8,539 bases of DNA. It comes from Thauera sp. (GTDB taxonomy: Bacteria; Pseudomonadota; Gammaproteobacteria; Burkholderiales; Rhodocyclaceae). Below the pieces are notes generated by a model. That model did not search any database and was not told the DNA's origin. It worked only from the letters and a program-made list of their open reading frames with translations. This document shows positions 5,766 to 8,539 of this stretch, one piece after another. The number at the start of each line of letters is the position of its first letter. Position 1 is the stretch's first letter. The stretch is taken from positions 1 through 8,539 of the forward strand of contig JAKLLJ010000129.1 of the NCBI GenBank assembly GCA_023150215.1, read 5' to 3'. The position numbers and the translations under genes are program-made.

Positions 5766-8330
5766 ATGATGCGTCCATCATCGCAGGTGCTGTTGGCGGC
5801 CCTTGTCTTCATCGCCGCCATGCTCGCGCCGCCCCTTCCCCTGGCAATCGCTGATGCGCCCGCCGCCTCGCCCGCGTCGACGCCGGCAAGAATTCATGCC
5901 CAGGACCTCCCATATTACGAGGCTTGCGCGCGGGAAGGCTTGAACGAGTCCGAATGCGCCGGACGGCTGATCTGGTTCAAGGCCACTGCCGGCAACGAGC
6001 GCTTCCATACCTACGTGTTCCAGCAACGGGTGGGCGTGCTGATCGACTGGTTCCGCGTGCTGCGCAGCGACGAGCGCGGCGACCGCTTCCGCGCCTGGGG
6101 CATCATCAACGATCCGGCCTGCTGCGTGCCCGGCAGCCCCGACTGCCCGGCAAAAAGTGCGGACGAAACCTACGGGCTCGACTGGTGCCCGGGCGACGCG
6201 GAACTCCTCCAGTATGTCGGCCGCAAGGACTACCGCGATCCGGCCTGCGACTTCCGCGATGCGCCGTTGAAGCATGGCGATGCGCATGGTCCCGCCGACC
6301 AGCGCCACGACGCCTGCGACCTGCGCTTCGGCACCTCGACCGGCGCCCTCGGCATCCGCAAGTTCCCGAATCCGCGCTTCGACCGCAACGCGTGGTTGAA
6401 GCTCAACGGCAGCACGGGCACCTGGGAAGGCTATAACCGGCCGATCGCTGCCGCCGGCGGGCGCGCCGAGGCGGCCCGCTCCCATCTTCAGGACGGCGCG
6501 ATCGAGCCGCCCTTCCTGATCGGCACGTCCTGCGGCGCCTGCCACATCGCCTTCGATCCACTGAACCCGCCGGCCGACCCGGCGCGCCCGGCGTGGGAAA
6601 ACATCAAGGGGCTGGTCGGCAACCAATACACCCGCGTCTCCGAGATCATGGTTTCGGGCATGGCATCGAACACGCTCGAATGGCAGATGTTCGCCCACGC
6701 CAGGCCGGGTACCAGCGACACCTCGGCGATTCCGACCGACCAGGTCAACAATCCCGGCACGATCAACGCGCTCATCAATCTCGCCAGGCGTCCGACCTTC
6801 GCCAACGAATCCGTGATCAAGTGGCGCAAGACGGCCTCCTGTGCCAAAGGCACGGACGAAGCAAAGTGCTGGTGCGAGCCCGGCCGCAACGGCAAGTGTT
6901 GGGAGAAGTCCCTGCAAAAGGAAGCCGTGCACCACATCCTGAAAGGCGGTGAAGACTCCATCGGTGCGCTTGAAGCCATCCAGCGCGTCTACTTCAACAT
7001 CGGCTCGTGTTCGGAGCAGTGCTGGGTGAATCACCTCACGGACCTGCGCCAGCTCGATCCGCAGCAGCGCGGCTTCGGCCAGACACCCTTCGATATCGGC
7101 CAGTGCCGACGCGACTGCCCCAACTTCCGTGCGGTCGAAGACCGTCTGGCAAACATTCTCGACTTCTTCATGTCGGCCGAGGGCAAGGCTACCGATCTGC
7201 GCGATGCGCGCGCGAACGCGCTGCGCGCGGCCAGCCCCGCCGCGCGCTACACCGACCAGGACCTGATCGCGGATCTCGAACGTGAATTCGGCGCGGGTGC
7301 GGTCGCCCGCGGCCGCGAAGTGTTCGCCAACGGCTGCGCGCGCTGTCACTCCAGCCAGCCCGAGGCCGCGATGGGCCAGCTTGCCGGCCTCGACTTCCAC
7401 AAGCTCGACCTCAAGACCGGGCTGCGCGAGGACTGGCTGGGCAACGACGGTCCCAGCGCAGTGTCCGAGGTCGGCACCTTCCGCTGCCGCGCCTTGCATT
7501 CAAACCACATGGTGGGCCATGTCTGGCAGGAGTACGGCTCCGAAACCCTGCGCGCACAGCCGCCCGACCCGAACGTGAAGGAACCCGGCGACGGTGGTCG
7601 CGGCTACTACCGCAATATCTCGCTGCTCAACCTGTGGGCGCACGCCCCCTTCCTGCACAACAACGCACTCGGGCCCGAGCTCTGCGGCAAGCCGCGGAAC
7701 GCTGCCAACGATTTCTACGCCCACCGTCCGCGCTACGTCGACGCGAGCAAGGTCAAGCTGCTGCCCGCCGAACGCCAGCCCGCCTGCTTCGAGTACGACC
7801 CGAGCGTCGAAGGGCGATTCAAGCTGTACACGCTGTCGATGCAGGCGCTGCTCAATCCCGCGCAACGCATCCCGAAGGTGACCCTGCTCAACGAGGATGT
7901 GACCCTGCGCGTCGGCCCCCGGCTATGGGACGGCACCGACAAGGAACGCTTGCTCGGGTTCGAGCTGACGATCCCGAGCGAGATCGACGGTCGCGGCGTG
8001 TCCGCCGGCACGCTGGGCAATTTCCAGCACAAGGCCTTCATCGTCGACCTCGTGCGCGCCAGGACCGCAGCCGACGAGCTCGAGCGCAGCCTTGCCGCGC
8101 GCCTGGGCAAGGAGAGCGGCCGCAAGGTGCTTGCCGACCTCAAGGCAATCGCCCGGGAAGTGACCGGCAAGCCGAACGGCCTGGTCGAGGCGCTGCGCAC
8201 ACGCCCCTACCTGATCAAGAAGGTGTACAGCAGTTGCACCGCCGAAGTGGAGAACGAGGGCCACCGCTTCGGCGAGGACTTGTCCGAGGCCGACAAGAAC
8301 GCGCTGATTGCCTTCCTCGCCACGCTTTGA
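5766..8330 (+). CDS. Large exported di-heme c-type cytochrome (di-heme peroxidase/MauG/RoxA-like superfamily), substrate unknown
   Basis: This 854-aa protein has a Sec signal peptide (hydrophobic core about residues 7-28, likely cut after AIA at 29 or ADA at 31), so it acts in the periplasm or outside. Two canonical heme c sites are present: CGACH (256-260) and CARCH (524-528). Near the C-terminal heme are FRCRALHSNHMVGHVW (572-587), offering His578, His581, Met582 or His585 as ligands, and the segment GRGYYRNISLLNLWAHAPFLHN ending near 632. The latter is typical of the di-heme peroxidase fold shared by BCCP, MauG and rubber oxygenase RoxA. At least 20 further cysteines, many between residues 54 and 141 and in the inter-heme region, suggest disulfides. 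The protein is much longer than BCCP (about 330 aa) or RoxA (about 680 aa). ATG 5766 is chosen for AGGAG seven bases upstream and the signal peptide; the open frame to 5670 lacks both. A lipoprotein gene follows after 17 bp. Heme binding and export are secure; enzyme activity and substrate are unknown. Confidence 0.85.
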   Translation: MMRPSSQVLLAALVFIAAMLAPPLPLAIADAPAASPASTPARIHAQDLPYYEACAREGLNESECAGRLIWFKATAGNERFHTYVFQQRVGVLIDWFRVLRSDERGDRFRAWGIINDPACCVPGSPDCPAKSADETYGLDWCPGDAELLQYVGRKDYRDPACDFRDAPLKHGDAHGPADQRHDACDLRFGTSTGALGIRKFPNPRFDRNAWLKLNGSTGTWEGYNRPIAAAGGRAEAARSHLQDGAIEPPFLIGTSCGACHIAFDPLNPPADPARPAWENIKGLVGNQYTRVSEIMVSGMASNTLEWQMFAHARPGTSDTSAIPTDQVNNPGTINALINLARRPTFANESVIKWRKTASCAKGTDEAKCWCEPGRNGKCWEKSLQKEAVHHILKGGEDSIGALEAIQRVYFNIGSCSEQCWVNHLTDLRQLDPQQRGFGQTPFDIGQCRRDCPNFRAVEDRLANILDFFMSAEGKATDLRDARANALRAASPAARYTDQDLIADLEREFGAGAVARGREVFANGCARCHSSQPEAAMGQLAGLDFHKLDLKTGLREDWLGNDGPSAVSEVGTFRCRALHSNHMVGHVWQEYGSETLRAQPPDPNVKEPGDGGRGYYRNISLLNLWAHAPFLHNNALGPELCGKPRNAANDFYAHRPRYVDASKVKLLPAERQPACFEYDPSVEGRFKLYTLSMQALLNPAQRIPKVTLLNEDVTLRVGPRLWDGTDKERLLGFELTIPSEIDGRGVSAGTLGNFQHKAFIVDLVRARTAADELERSLAARLGKESGRKVLADLKAIAREVTGKPNGLVEALRTRPYLIKKVYSSCTAEVENEGHRFGEDLSEADKNALIAFLATL

Positions 8331-8347
8331 GCACGGGGGACTTCATC

Positions 8348-8539
8348 ATGACAAGGATCTCGCACTGGCCATGCAGGGCAATGGCCGCCTGCATGCTCGC
8401 CGCCGTCACGCTTTCCGGGTGCGGCCTGTTTGATGACGACGAGGATCCGCCGCAGATCGTCTTCGCCCCGCATGCCGAAGGCCATGCCGGCAAGCCCGAC
8501 TTCGCCGCCCTCGAACATCGCCATCCGCTGTCGACCGCC
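8348..8539 (+). CDS. Putative lipoprotein (N-terminal 64 residues; continues beyond right edge)
   Basis: The ATG at 8348 follows GGGGGA by seven bases and lies 17 bp after the cytochrome stop, so the two genes are very probably co-transcribed. The first residues, MTRISHWPCRAMAACMLAAV, form a short positively charged start and a hydrophobic core. They lead to the lipobox TLSGC, with Cys25 as the expected lipidated residue. Position +2 is Gly, not Asp, so by the usual rule the protein goes to the outer membrane. An acidic stretch DDDEDPP (29-35) and a histidine-containing segment follow (PHAEGHAGKPDFAALEHRH). The 64 residues visible are open to the window edge and contain no domain I recognise. 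Function is unknown; partnership with the cytochrome is inferred from spacing only. Confidence 0.75.
   Translation, partial: MTRISHWPCRAMAACMLAAVTLSGCGLFDDDEDPPQIVFAPHAEGHAGKPDFAALEHRHPLSTA

Noticed and set aside
5507..5854. 115-codon frame before and into the cytochrome gene as a small protein
   Set aside because: It overlaps the signal peptide coding region in another frame, has no clear ribosome-binding site, and resembles nothing.
6841..7125. Cysteine pairs between the hemes (CWCEPGRNGKCW, CSEQCW, CRRDCP) as extra heme sites
   Set aside because: None is followed by His in a CxxCH or a longer CxnCH pattern, so they are better read as disulfide or structural cysteines.
5778..7499. 573-codon open frame on the minus strand opposite the cytochrome gene
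   Set aside because: Antisense shadow of a GC-rich gene that carries a signal peptide and two CxxCH motifs on the plus strand.

Overview
The window looks like a piece of chromosome from a high-GC betaproteobacterium. The protein sequences feel closest to Rhodocyclales (the Thauera/Azoarcus/Zoogloea type). That placement is recalled resemblance plus GC-rich codon usage; no search was run. Five genes lie fully inside the window, and two more are cut by its edges.

Left part (1-2252): the start of a YkgJ-type CxxCxxCC cysteine-cluster gene points leftward. An AT-rich patch of about 80 bp carries a perfect 10-bp inverted repeat. Next comes a rightward glnD that has lost its first third: the nucleotidyltransferase domain is absent, while the HD domain and both ACT domains are intact. 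After glnD there is a non-coding stretch of about 320 bp with two 75-bp REP-pair (BIME-like) units, four REP hairpins in all, lying between convergent genes.

Middle part (2253-5508): a leftward two-gene operon encodes an S-methyl-5'-thioinosine phosphorylase-type enzyme (purine and methionine salvage) followed by a YqhA/UPF0114 four-helix membrane protein. It is divergent from typA/bipA, a ribosome-associated translational GTPase. The 129-bp divergent region has near mirror-image extended -10 elements, one per direction. A strong hairpin terminator follows typA.

Right part (5509-8539): a leader of about 257 bp precedes a gene for a large exported di-heme c-type cytochrome (854 aa, two CxxCH motifs, about 20 further cysteines, and a C-terminal module resembling di-heme peroxidases, MauG and RoxA). 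Seventeen bases later begins a lipoprotein gene cut by the window edge. These two look like the start of an uncharacterised envelope redox operon and are the best candidate here for something undescribed.

Most of the window is ordinary housekeeping. The points deserving a second look are the beheaded glnD with its odd upstream junction, the covarying REP stems, the mirrored promoters, and the cytochrome-lipoprotein pair.
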